Positions 46,688 through 57,622 of a stretch of DNA of 64,000 nt are shown here, in pieces. Both the position numbers and the translations under genes were made by a program. A model generated the notes under the pieces. The model searched no databases, was not told where the DNA came from, and worked only from the letters and a program-made list of their open reading frames with translations. Every line of letters starts with the position of its first letter. Positions within the stretch are counted from its first letter, which is position 1. This stretch comes from Aedes albopictus (Eukaryota > Arthropoda > Insecta > Diptera > Culicidae), in assembly GCF_035046485.1 (NCBI RefSeq), contig NC_085136.1, positions 219,608,853 through 219,672,852 on the forward strand, read 5' to 3'.

Positions 46688-47620
46688 AAACCCATGCATG
46701 CGACACATCAAATCGCTGCTTTTTCTATAACCTGAGAAACGGTAAGCAGTAAAATAGTCTCAGATCATATCAGAACCGGTAGCATCCCGGAACCGGTTTC
46801 TGGTGTCCCGCCTGAAGTGGCCTAATTCATACATGGCCTTTTCGATAACTTGTACGATCAGCAAGAAAATAAGCTATGCCCACATTAGAAACTACTGATA
46901 GTGTTCCGGAATCGATTTTAGGTATCTCGCTGAAAGTATCCGAATGTAAAAGAGAACCAAAAAAATATTCGCGACACATCAAATGGCTTTTAAGGTATCC
47001 TGATGAACGGTTACCAAGAAAAAATATCTCAGATCATGCTTGGGAAAACTAGTAGTGTCTCGGAATCGGTTCCCGGTGTCCCTCTGGATGTGGTCAAATG
47101 TAGAAGGGAACCCAACTCCATGCATGCGCTTCATCAAACCGCGGTTTTTTCGATAAGCTGATGAGAAGTTTTCAAGAAAATCAGCTCAGATTACGTTAGA
47201 GACCACCGATAGTATTCCACAACCGGTTTCAGGTGTCCCGCCGGAATTGCTCAAATGTAAAAATGAACCATGTAAATTTTCCGGAACCGGTTAAGAATGT
47301 CCCACTGGAAGTGGACATACATAAAAGTGAATCAAACCCATGCTTGCGGTACATCAAATCGCTTTTTTGTGAGTAACCTGATGCATGGATGATAAGAAAA
47401 TAAGCACAGTCCACAGAAGTTACTACCGGTAGTGTTTTTAGTTCCGGGTAACCTGATTAACAGTTCTCATAAACTCAGATCACATTTGAATATACCGGTA
47501 GTGTTACGGAATCATTTCCGGGGGTCTCGTAAGCAATACAAAATATACTCAGATTACATAAGAGGCTACCGGTGGTGTTGCAGAAGCAGCGTTGGGTGCT
47601 TTAGCGAAATTACGAAAGTG
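46688..47620. repeat. 152-bp array, right part, degenerate
   Basis: Resumes exactly at AAACCCATGCATGCGACAC after the BEL duplication. Later units are diverged and partly deleted (ATTCGCGACACATCAAATGG near 46968, CATGCATGCGCTTCATC near 47120, AACCCATGCTTGCGG near 47336). Confidence 0.8.
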
Positions 47621-47982
47621 AACTAAATGAAGCGATAGATATGTGTAAGAGAACCAAAAACCTAAAAAAACTAAAGCGGTCTCATCAAATCACACCATTT
47701 TAGATTCCTGAGACGTTAATTTACAGTAGGATGAATCAACGTTGTATGGAAAAATTAAAATTTAAGTGCATCAGCCCGGAACATTCTTTTAAATCTTTAT
47801 TTGCGTCTAAAATTACTACGCAAAATTTTGATGCGGCTGGAGGGCGAGCTCTGTAATGTGGTTGATATTTGAATGTGATATAGTATTGGCAATTCAAATT
47901 ACTACATTACAAATTCTACATGAATTTTGCAACCAATGATAATAAAATAAAGCATAACATGTGCAGATAAAACTTTGTCAAA

Positions 47983-48255
47983 GTGTTCAGTGGAAAAAGT
48001 TTAATCCTGGCTAGTAATTGTCATCTTGGTATGAATCAGCCTCCAGTGAAGGTGGTCAAGCAGTCAACTGAAAGGACTGATACTTTCAGCTCTGCCCATA
48101 CGTTGAATATAACGTCGGAAAAAGTGCCCCAATTCGATGATGACCTTGATAAAATTCTTGATTTTCAGAAATTCGTAGGTGGTACAGTCCCAGATCGCTG
48201 TTATGAGCATTTCCCCCTTCTCGTCCATTACCAAAGGACAGAGATTTGGGGCTGA
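47983..48255 (+). CDS. Hypothetical 90-residue frame near the right end of the 9.3-kb element
   Basis: The frame begins MFSGKSLILAS, has an acidic FDDDLDKIL stretch, and ends with HYQRTEIWG. Its composition looks more protein-like than the neighbouring frames, but I do not recognise it. It may be the last exon of a protein carried by the 9.3-kb element or a captured fragment. Confidence 0.25.
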   Translation: MFSGKSLILASNCHLGMNQPPVKVVKQSTERTDTFSSAHTLNITSEKVPQFDDDLDKILDFQKFVGGTVPDRCYEHFPLLVHYQRTEIWG

Positions 48256-48353
48256 TCACTGACTCTAAGGCAAGATTGATTGCGTCGACGGAAAGATCAT
48301 GAGTACATATTCGACGAGAAAGGCACTATCACCACTAGGTGGATAAATCTGGG

Positions 48354-48920
48354 TTTTTTAGAAAAAAGTTAGTTTTGCCTTATTTTTTAAGGAATTTGCA
48401 AAGAATTTTTAATTTATCTAAAATCATTGCTAGTAAACAATCTGCTAATAGGACTTCCCGTGATCTCTCTGTTTTAATATTTTCGTGGAGCTTTGGTTGG
48501 GATGTTATCCAGCTAATCAGAACATGAAATAGTTAAGTTCATTTTATGAGGAAATAGCCATTTATTGTGATAGAAATCACTTATTTCATATGAAATTGCC
48601 TACCGCTAGGCGTTTAAGAGGAAATTTCAAAATTTAATTTTGCATTTTGTGTTAAATTCACTAGTTGTAAGATTTTAAACGCGTTATTCGGTTTCAGAAA
48701 AGCAAAATTAAGCGGAGAAGGAAATTTTCCTTTCCATCCGATGCTGAATTGTATACTGATCAATTTCTCCTCAAAGTGGCATTTCCAATATTTTTGAATT
48801 TTGGAGTTATTCAACTTAAAGTTTAAATTTGTTGAACAAAATTCTGTCACATGGTTCCATGGAGATCTACTGGGTACTGGTTTTAGAGAAATTCTTTTGG
48901 CAATATTTACCGGATTACGG
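48354..48920 (-). mobile_element. GGGGTCAAATTGATCA MITE, second copy, second piece
   Basis: Collinear with 34961-35575 inverted. The terminal module is partly deleted, leaving ACCGGATTACGG before TA at 48921-48922. Motif ATTGCCTACCGCTAGGCGTT at 48595-48616. Confidence 0.85.
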
Positions 48921-48924
48921 TACC

Positions 48925-49255
48925 TACCGTAAAACGGGGTATTTTTGATAATGCGGGTAACTTTGATAGTGCGAGATGCATTGTATAGTTTATGATTCCT
49001 TCACCCAGTTAAGAAAAATGTAAATGTAGATCAATTATATACCTATCAAAGTTTATCTTCGATGAATTTTCATTCAAACCAAGTTTATATACAACTTTTT
49101 GGACAAAAAATAAAAAATGTTGGTATTTTTGTCATTTGTCAACCCCTTCAAAAAATCTGCTACAACGACTTCGTTTCAACTATTTTTTCAATGAATGGGC
49201 TTGTATTCTCGATAGATACGTCATAGTCACAATCATCTTAAACAAGACGCACTTT
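48925..49255 (+). mobile_element. TACCGTAAAACGGGG MITE, truncated copy
   Basis: Left end with two 18-bp modules (TTTTTGATAATGC and ACTTTGATAGTGC). It is similar to 30721-30850 and 35862-36000. The right side is lost where a non-LTR fragment begins. Confidence 0.75.
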
Positions 49256-49261
49256 CTTGCA

Positions 49262-49720
49262 CTTACCGCCTTTCGGGAGATACTCGGTTTACTAGAACCT
49301 CAGATCAACACACAGCTCGTTGTTTTCACTTTTGGCAGATTGACAAAGCTGTCCATGCTCCCAATGATCTAACAATTGCTTGTAATTTTCAAAGTTTGTT
49401 AGTTATCGCTTGGCTTGCCGAACTCAAGTCAAGGAGCTGACTCCAGCAAACGATGTTCACTGGAAATAAATTGGCTGATAAGTTAGCTCGCACTGGTGCA
49501 CCACAAGACTGCATTGGACCTAAGCCAGCTATTCCGGTATCGAAAGTTTGGCCAAAGCTTCCGATTGACAAACCATACTGAAATAATTAGGAGTCATGAC
49601 GTCAAAAAAAATTGTATTGTACTGAGCCTTCTCTAGGGGTGGCGAAGTATTCAACAAAACTGTCTTAGCAGAATTGCAGCATACTGGTCACTAAGGTCAC
49701 TGCTGACTCAGCTGGGTGGC
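49262..49720 (+). pseudogene. RNase H-bearing non-LTR retrotransposon fragment
   Basis: The translated plus strand matches the minus-strand element at 56.6-58.5 kb. It has an EPQINTQLVV segment before the RNase H, then a jump to the RNase H end (KLADKLARTGAPQD and PAIPVSK), then the following tail with several stops. The RNase H middle is deleted. Heavily decayed. Confidence 0.65.
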
Positions 49721-50348
49721 GCTTGAGCCTAGCTATTTAGCACTGTAGTAGTTAGAGGAAATGCAGAACCCGTAGCTGCCGGGAAGGTAAGCGTAGTTCC
49801 CTGGGTTAATGGGTTGGGGTCAAGCCCTGCGAGCCAGTCGTAAATAGACAAGCAGGTACCGTAAAATGTGGCAAAATCAACAAGAGAAGATTGCAAACTG
49901 TTACCAATGGCGACGACCACTGCGACGAAAAGGGACTGCAAGGATCATGGGCCGATTCTTCAACACTAGCATAATAAACGTGCACAGCCCCTCACTCGGG
50001 ACGCACTGATGCTGACAAAGACGAATTTTACGCGCCGCTTGAATGCGAGTACGATCGCTGTCCAAGCCACGACGTCAAGATCATCATAGGTCACCTACAT
50101 GCTCAGGTAGGCCAGGAGGCCGAATTCAGACCGACGACGATTGGGAACTTCAGCACCCACCAGAACTTCACCACAGCAAACGGAATCGCAAATCGACCAC
50201 GTTCTGATTGATGGACGGCACTTCTTCGATATTATCGACGTCAGGACCTATCGTGGTGCTAATATCGACTCTGATCACTACCTCACCTGGTGATGATTGA
50301 GCTCAGTCCAAAACTCTCCGTTATTAACAATGTACAGCATCGGCGGTC

Positions 50349-50619
50349 TATATAGCCGAGGCGGTAAACGCACGGGTATTCAGCATGACCATGCTGAGGG
50401 TGACGGGTTCGATTCCCGGTCGGTCCAGGATCTTTTCGTAAAGGAAATTTCCTTGACTTCCTTGGGTATCTTCGTGCCTGCCACACGATATACACATGCA
50501 AAATGGTCATTGGCAGAGGAAGCTCTCAGTTAAAAACTGTGGAAGTGCTCATTGAACACTAAGCTGAGAAGCAGGCTTTGTCCCAGTGAGGACGTTACGC
50601 CAAGAAGAGGAGAGGAGGA
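50349..50619 (+). mobile_element. Feilai-like tRNA-derived SINE
   Basis: The tRNA-like head has A-box region TAGCCGAGGCGG and B-box GGTTCGATTCC (50406-50416). The body phrases (GATATACACATGCAAAATGG, GAAGTGCTCATTGAACACTA) and the GAAGAGGAGAGGAGG tail match my memory of the Aedes Feilai SINE. Flanked by a 12-bp duplication GCATCGGCGGTC (50337-50348, 50620-50631). The RTE frame is continuous across the empty site. Confidence 0.88.
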
Positions 50620-51286
50620 GCATCGGCGGTCGCCCTGGTACGGTCTAGAGCGACTGAAGCAACCGGATGTCGCCACCGCATATGCACCGGCAGCGTTACC
50701 GGACGAGAGTGTGCCACCTGGAAGGAGCGGAATTGCGAGGAACTGCTGTGCCGTTCACAAGACACAGAAGTTCTACCCAATGCTTAACGCATCCCGCAAT
50801 GGCTTCGTAACGTGAACCGAAATATGCAGGGATAAAGACGAAGGCTTCTTGATGGACGGACGTGAGGTGATCGAAAGGTGGAAGTAGAACTTCGACGAGC
50901 ATCTGAATAGCGTGGACGACGTGGGCACGGGAGTGCACGACAATGGAGGGAGCGACTACGCCAATGCAGCAAAGGACGGAAATGAACCAACTCCCACGCT
51001 GAGGGAAGTTAAGGATGTCATTCACCAGCTCAAAACCAACAAAGCAGCTGGTAAGGATGGTATTGCAGCTGAATTCATCAATATGGGACCAGAAAAGTTG
51101 GCTACCTATCTGCATCGGTTGATAGACAGAATCTGGGAAACCGAACAGCTTCCGGAGGAATGGAAGGAAGAGGTAATCTGCCCCATTCACAAGAAAGGCG
51201 ACCATTTTGAATATGAAAACTTCAGAGCGATAACCATTTTGAATTCTGCCTACAAAGTGCTATACCAGATCATCTTCTGTCGTCTG

Positions 51287-51451
51287 CATTAGCGGAGCCA
51301 GCATGTTCTTTTTTCTTACTCACTCTCCTAAACATACACGAGAAAGAAACAGATGGAAGAGGGGGCAGATTGCCTCCTCTTTCATCTCGCTCATTTTCCT
51401 GCGTGTTTAGGAGAGTGAGTAAGAAAAAAGAAAAAGCTAGCTCCGCTAATG
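51287..51451. mobile_element. Palindromic hAT-type MITE in RTE reverse transcriptase
   Basis: Inverted termini CATTAGCGGAGCCAGC; the whole 165 bp is close to a hairpin (TCTTACTCACTCTCCTAAACA is mirrored). The 8-bp duplication GTCGTCTG lies at 51279-51286 and 51452-51459. The RTE frame resumes after it. Confidence 0.92.
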
Positions 51452-51745
51452 GTCGTCTGTCACCTAACACGAATGAGTTCGTGGAAAGTTATCAAGCTGG
51501 CTCCATCGATGGCCGGTCGTCAACGGACCAGATCTTCACCATACGGCAAATCCTCCAGAAATGCCGTGAATACCAGTTCCCAACGCATCACCTGTTTATC
51601 GACTTCAAAGCGGCATACGACAGTATCGACCGCACAGAGCTATGGAAAATCATGGACGAAAACGACTTTCCTGGGAAGCTGACTAGACTGATTAAAGCAA
51701 CGATGGACGGAGATGACAGAACAATCACCATATCGAAAGTTTCAT

Positions 51746-54110
51746 TGACAACACCCACATACATACTTTCTTACTGCTGGTTTAATTCATTTTATACCAT
51801 ATTTATAATCATGTTTATGATAACCTTCTCACCAGATACGTAAAATTGTTCAAAATCACCTCGTGGTACGGTACAACGTAATACGGGATTCGGTACTTCT
51901 CCTGGCAATCAATCAATAATCTAACAAGCAGCCACGACGATAACGTTGCAGGGGGTGTGCAACGTATACGGAGGAGAAGCTTATTGATTTGGGGGTTTCG
52001 AAGAAAATAGCTGGCTGGCGCCAAGCGACACGTAAAGATGCTTTTCACCTCATCATGTTGTGATTCCACCCACGCCCGGAGGGCTCATCAACGGGTGATT
52101 GAAGGCAATCCCCATCCGCCGGTCTCCACCGCGCGCAACCTCAGCGAAAGATGCATTCCCGACCGAGGACGTGGCCCGGCGTGGCGTGAAAGACACGTTG
52201 TGTATGTGGGGGAGTAATATGTCATCATGACAGCTTTCCGCCCGGTTCATCAACCAGGCATCCGAGTGTGAGATGGTCTGACAACGACAAGTAGGGTCAC
52301 TTTTTATAAAGATGGATGTATGTTTCCATGCTCTCTCGGTGAGACGTTTATTTTTGTAGGTCATAGCTTTATGGATCTTCCTCCGTGTCATTGAATGAGT
52401 TCGCAGAAGGCTACATATACGTTAGCTTTTTATGAGAACCTCTTAGGCATAGTAGAAGAGAAACTGGCTTCGCTTTGCGTGAGCTTCAAGCTTGTTGAAC
52501 GCCTCCTTAGGCCTAATCGAATTAGCTCAAATTTCCACCGTTGCTTCTGGGAGCAAAAAGGGGGTGAGATTATGCATTTTTCGAGTTTCAAGGAGTTCCC
52601 CGTGAAGGAAGGCAGTGAAAGTCCTTCAATGGACGAAAAAATGTGATTTCAGGAACCTAACGAACAATTTTCAACTTTGGAAGCAAAACTAATATATTTG
52701 TATCTACAGAGACTTACAGGGCTGCTTCGCAGCCACAGTGGCTCCCAATTACTCCCGGGACAAGCTCAATATCTTGAGTCTTGGGGTGCGTAAATAGTGG
52801 TTTTAGAAAAGCGCCACCTGCGCTTTTTCGTTTTTGCTTTGCATTAAATTGCCTATAAGTAACTGTGAAACTGCTCAGAGCTTTCAGTTAATGAGGGACA
52901 GATTATGTTCCGATGAGACAGTAAGGCCAGAAAAAAGATGAAGCTGTGTCAACATATTTCCATACCTTCATTTCAAACTGGGTGTCTAATTTTCATTACT
53001 GCTCTCGGATTACAGCACTTCCGAAATAATGGTGATAATGACTTGTGTACTCACCGCTGAGATATCAATTCCTTTTGTGATTGCTACCTTGCCGTTCCAG
53101 GGAATAACCTCCTTCTATAAACTAGAGCTAGACTGACGCCTTTGTATTGCTAGACATCGATATACTCATTCCTAATAGGAGTTAAAAGCGGATGCTGCGA
53201 ATCCTCAGTCAAAGCCACCCTTCCATCTTTGTCATTTACTTCCTCTTCCTGATTTCCTGACCTGAAGCTGTGAAAAAGGCATCCACTTCAACCGCACCAC
53301 CACAGCCGCTGGCTGCTGCTATCGGAGATTAGAAATGAGCCATTTAAGTGGTGCTCGTGCGTAACTTCAATAAGTCGACAATAATAACGACTCTCTCGCT
53401 TACCGGTGTAATCCTCTTAAGTCCTGTCGTGCTTTTCCGTGTTGGCCGTTCTACCGCCCATATTAATGGGAAAACCGCTCCGGTAAGTTGTAAACAAATC
53501 GATTTCATGATGAGCAATCGGCTGCCAGCTAGAGCGCTTTCGTTACCCAGCACTACCAAGACTACTTTCGATGAAAAGTATCAATTTGCCAAAACGTTGC
53601 CTAACTGGGTAGAGTTTTGGACCTCTAGGGTCTAAGGAACAAATGAAAGTGAGAGGACCAGATTGTAACTCAATTGTAAGAGCGAGGTAGCAATCAGTTT
53701 AAATTGACAATGAAATCATAGTTACAGCATAGACTGCACGACGCGATGAGATCAATTCCAAGTAAAACTTGTCATTCATTTCGCCCGGGTTACAAAACGG
53801 TGAGTTGATAAGGAGAACGTCCAACATAGCTCTGTGCTCTCGCGACCCTCCAGTCTGTTGGCACCCCGCTTTTCGAAGAACAATCGCAGCGTGCCTGCAA
53901 GCAGTTGGGGAGTCGCTAAACAAAGGTTGGGAAACCGTGAGCTAGATTGAGGAGGTACGCACCGAGCGTCTGTTCACCAAGGAGCTGCGGCTCAAACAGC
54001 GGCTGAGTATGAAATGCTCCTCCACTTGAAGCTATATTTAAGGTTGCAGCCCCACCACGGTGGATTGGGGACCTTAGGCAAACAACCTACTATTCCCGAA
54101 ACCCAAAAAA
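51746..54110. other. Unassigned sequence
   Basis: Several frames of 70-112 codons exist (52053-52391 minus, 53348-53635 plus, 53699-53923 minus) but none shows a domain I recognise. The GC content of 52060-52260 and 53300-53900 is higher than in the AT-rich repeats, so old retroelement or gene remains are possible. Confidence 0.5.
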
Positions 54111-54119
54111 CGTTACAGA

Positions 54120-55460
54120 AACCAAAAATGAAAGACTACGAACTGAATTAATGGCTACGATATTTATCGCAAAGCAACGGACAAGGGTGTTTATTTCCTG
54201 CCCTGTGCTCACGTTCACATTGTGGGAACCTATTACCGAGAAGATAATTATAGCCAGACCCAGAATACGGGTTAGAAACCTTACCATGATCCGCGCCAAC
54301 TGAAACTGCCAAAACAGAAGACAAAGAGAACTTTTACAGCCAACTGAATACTCTCGTGAATAAGATTCCAAAAGGCGATATCAAGATCCTCATGGGCAAC
54401 TTCACCCGAACCATGGTTTTCGGAAAAATAAGCGAAAACAGAGAGTTGTTTGCGGAGTCTTGTGACAACAATGACATGGTGATTGGCTCTTTCCCCAGTG
54501 CACAAAGAGCTACATGGGTTTCCCGTGATGGCATCACGGAAAATCAAATCGATCACATCTGCATCAGTCGAAAATGGACACGGAGCCTGTTTTAAGTGCG
54601 GAACAAACGTAGCGCATTGCGTCCGACCATCATCTCTTAATCGGCGAGATCCGGCTACGCATTGCCATGATCCATTGACAGCAGGAGAAAATCGGGCGCC
54701 GGTCCAACACACGCCAACTGGAAGACGCTGTGGTGCAATGTTCTTCGTCGAGGAGCTGGAGGACCGTGCTGTGGATATTTCGCAAGGTGGAAGCGTAGAA
54801 GATCAACGGAGCGCCATCAAGAACGCCTTCATCGCCGCCACCGGCGACAATAATTTGGGTGGGTAAGTTACGCACCCGGAGAAAACAGTGGATCACAGAT
54901 GGTATCTGGAGGAAGATAGAGGAGCGAAAGAACGCCAAAGCCGCAATAGACCGAGCAAAAACACAATGAGCCAAAGCCGTACCCCGTCAACGCTGTCCTG
55001 CTCTCAAGAAGGAAGGTCAACGCTCATGTAGACGGCACAAAAGAGCGTGAACGGACTTCCTAGTCGACGAAGGCCAAAGCCAAAAATACCGGTGAAATTT
55101 GCCTCCTCTACGATGTCTCACGTCGCCTAAGTGGGACCAAGATGAATGCTAAAATAATGCCCGTGAAAGACACGTCTGGACAGTTACTGACCGACCCGAC
55201 TGACCAGTTGAAACGCTGGTTCGAGCACTTTGGAAACCTTTTTCAAGTGGCGTCATCGCCACCAACACCTCAGCATGATCCACCAAGGGTTCGACGCATT
55301 ACCCGTGTCAAACCGAAGCTCCATCAGTGCAGGAGATAGAAACAGGTATCAGGTATCAGAAGGCCGGCTCCAGAGGCACGTTATCCTCCATTTGGGACAT
55401 TTGTGCCAGCGCCAAAATAATAGCCTATTTAATCATCTACCTGAGAGAAAAGGAAGGAAA
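54120..55460 (+). pseudogene. Non-LTR retrotransposon endonuclease fragment
   Basis: The plus strand gives, with frameshifts, WEPITEKIIIA, IPKGDIKILMGNF (the endonuclease GDFN motif with D replaced by N), ELFAESCDNNDMVIGS, TWVSRDGITENQIDHICIS and, beyond stops, TDQLKRWFEHFGNLF. This is the apurinic-type endonuclease and the linker before reverse transcriptase of a non-LTR element different from the RTE-type one. The clade is not certain. The RT itself is absent. Confidence 0.72.
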
Positions 55461-55544
55461 TAAGGATAAGGATGGGGATAAGGACAGGTAGGGAAATAAG
55501 AAAAAAAAATACCCTGGAAGAGGGTACTAACGCATAAGCGTATA

Positions 55545-56496
55545 GGGTGTCCCAGAAAATATGGGCACAACTTTGTATAGCGAAAATACAATCATTTTCT
55601 TAACAAACAACAATTTTTTTATTTTTGTATTATTATTCAGAGCATTCTGATTGATAACTGTGAAGAGTTTATACATTAAGAATGGTTTCTATATGCAGAA
55701 TGACTAAAATGGAAAAACATTTTTTAAAACTTCTGCACAAACTACTTTTTTACGGTTTTGCCAAATATCCAAATTCGAAACATTTTTTTCGAATTCTTTT
55801 CACATGATGCTTTCAAGAACATGTTTCCTCAGATGGTTGATTGAAATTTTTTATAAAAATATGTTTTGACTGTGCGTACGGATAAATCATAATTTTGAGA
55901 AAACTGAAAAATTCGCCTTTTCTATTTCTGGATTAGACATGCCCACAGACATTCGAGTTTTAAAACATGTTTTGTCGAGAATAAAAACAATTCAATCTAC
56001 ACTTTATAAAGCTGGAGCATTTATTGAACTTATAGTGAAATTAAAATGTAATTTTCTGCATGTTTTGATACATATTCAGAAGCTTGTTTTCAACTATTAG
56101 AAAAACGGGTTTTCAAAAATATCAATTTTGGTGTTTCAATTCATTTTTCAGGTTCAAAAGTATATGTTTTCAATTCGAACTTAGGGTTGTATAATAGATA
56201 CGCATGTTGAAATACACGTATATATTTTTTGAAATTTTTATCGAGCTTAATTTCATGCGTAGAAAACAATTTATTAATAGATGTTATTGAAAAATATAGC
56301 AATTTGTGCAGAAGCTTTAAAAGGTCTTTCAGGAAATGTTCTACCACATTCAAACAAAGTGTGAAATGCAAATTTTAATGATTGGCATTTGATGTTGACA
56401 TATTAAGGCAGGATATGTGTGAAAATAAAGTTTGTTTATTCATCCATTCCCAAATGGCAGAGCGGCAAAGTTGTGCCCATACTTTCTGGGACACCC
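55545..56496. mobile_element. TA-flanked MITE with GGGTGTCCCAGAAA termini
   Basis: Left GGGTGTCCCAGAAAATATGG and the inverted right end (about 34 bp) are bordered by TA (55543-55544, 56497-56498), typical of Tc1/mariner-type MITEs. Inner parts are also inverted (ACTTCTGCACAAA near 55730, TTTGTGCAGAAG near 56305). AT-rich, no transposase. It lies in the 3' UTR region of the non-LTR element. Confidence 0.85.
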
Positions 56497-57299
56497 TATA
56501 CCACAAAGGGTTCAAACAGCGCCCTGAAAAGGGCACTGTAATAACGCATAACGCGAAAGAGAACCTATAGCTCTGTACCACAGCGGGTTAAGTACAACAG
56601 AATATCCTGAAGATTCAGGTTTCTGAAGCCAGTTTCACTTAATAAGTGTTGACCGAATACTCGGAAACGCAGTTGCGCAAAAACTGGACAATTACATATC
56701 AAATGATACAAAGTTCCATAATCAGATTCACAGCTATCCCATGTAAATGAATCAGCTTGCTGAATATTCGGCATGTGATAGCTGAGTCGGCAGTGACCTG
56801 TCAATGCTTTGACCAGATTGCTGCAATTCTGCTTTGACAGATTTGTACGATACTTTGCCACCCTTGGAGATGGCTCAGTACAATACAATTTGATTTGACG
56901 ACATGACTCCAAACTATTCCAGTAGTGTCTGTGTTGAGTGGCAGCCCAGGTGTGAATCTGAAGCTTTACCCAACACTTCGAAATCGGAATAGCTGGCTCA
57001 GAGCCAATAAAGTCATGTGATGCTCCAGTGCGAGCTAACTCATCAGCCAATTCATTTCCAGCGATGGAAGAATGGCCAGGTACCCATACAAGGTTGAGCA
57101 GCGTTTGCTGAATTCAGCTCCTCGATTTGAGTTCGACAAGCGATAACTACCTTCGACCTAGAGTTGGCCGAAGCAAGTGCTTTAATAGCAGCCTGGCTAT
57201 CTGAACAGAAGTATATTACTTTGCCCATTACGTGCTGCTGAAGTGCTGATTGCACTCCGCACATAAGAGCAAAGATTTCGGCCTGAAAAACGGTGCAGT

Positions 57300-57622
57300 C
57301 CCGGGTAGAGGTGAAGTACTGACGATCAAAACATGATATTGGTTTGATTGATATAAGAGATAAAAGATCAGAAAATAATATCTGAAAAATGTTCCTGGAA
57401 CATCTGAACAATATCAAAATTTGATATTTCAAGATCAAACGAATAGCTCGCTGCTATTGGTTAGATTTTACAAGATCTAAATATGATCTGACGATGATGT
57501 TCCAGGAGTAATTTTCAGATATTATTTTTAGATCTCTTATCTCTTATGTCAATCAAACCAATATCACATTTTGATCTCAATATCAAATTATGCAATTATT
57601 GAGCTCTTTTCCTCTACCCGGG
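57300..57622. mobile_element. MITE with CCCGGGTAGAGG termini in the RNase H frame
   Basis: Inverted ends CCCGGGTAGAGG / CCTCTACCCGGG, with a second inner inverted block GATCAAAACATGATATTGG paired with CCAATATCACATTTTGATC. GT borders both sides, a possible 2-bp duplication. The RNase H frame is continuous across the empty site on the minus strand. Confidence 0.8.

Larger units (their letters stand above)
39080..48353. mobile_element. 9.3-kb element with GCCTTTCTCGT ends and end hairpins
   Basis: Starts GCCTTTCTCGTACACC and has the inverted GACGAGAAAGGC near 48312, followed by about 30 more bases to the junction with the split MITE. The left end folds as CCTTTC..GTACACC/GGTGTAC..GAAAGG; the right end contains TATCACCACTAGGTGGATA. 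Both flanks are T-runs, so the duplication length is ambiguous. Inside are a TG microsatellite, a 152-bp tandem array, an intact BEL retrotransposon (40064-46687) and a 90-codon frame (47983-48255). Its class is unknown to me. I recognise the left-end phrase as a frequent mosquito repeat. Confidence 0.7.
49953..51745 (+). pseudogene. RTE-type (JAM1-like) non-LTR retrotransposon, broken
   Basis: An endonuclease part (DADKDEFYAPLECEYDRC, then DGRHFFDIIDVRT and NIDSDHYL) is followed by reverse transcriptase from about 50980 (LKTNKAAGKDGIAAEF, WKEEVICPIHKKGD, then TDQIFTIRQILQK and HHLFIDFKAAYDS). The endonuclease IIGDxNAQ motif has become IIGHLHAQ, losing catalytic residues, and a segment before the DGRHF block is deleted. 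Stops and frameshifts are present. A SINE (50349-50619) and a hAT-type MITE (51287-51451) sit within it. Sequence after KAT/ISKVS is lost at about 51745. Confidence 0.85.

Noticed and set aside
39410..47620. A CRISPR array
   Set aside because: The 152-bp units are continuous tandem repeats without unique spacers, in a eukaryotic transposon.
53348..53635. A 95-residue frame as a host gene
   Set aside because: It overlaps an open frame on the other strand and neither has recognisable motifs.
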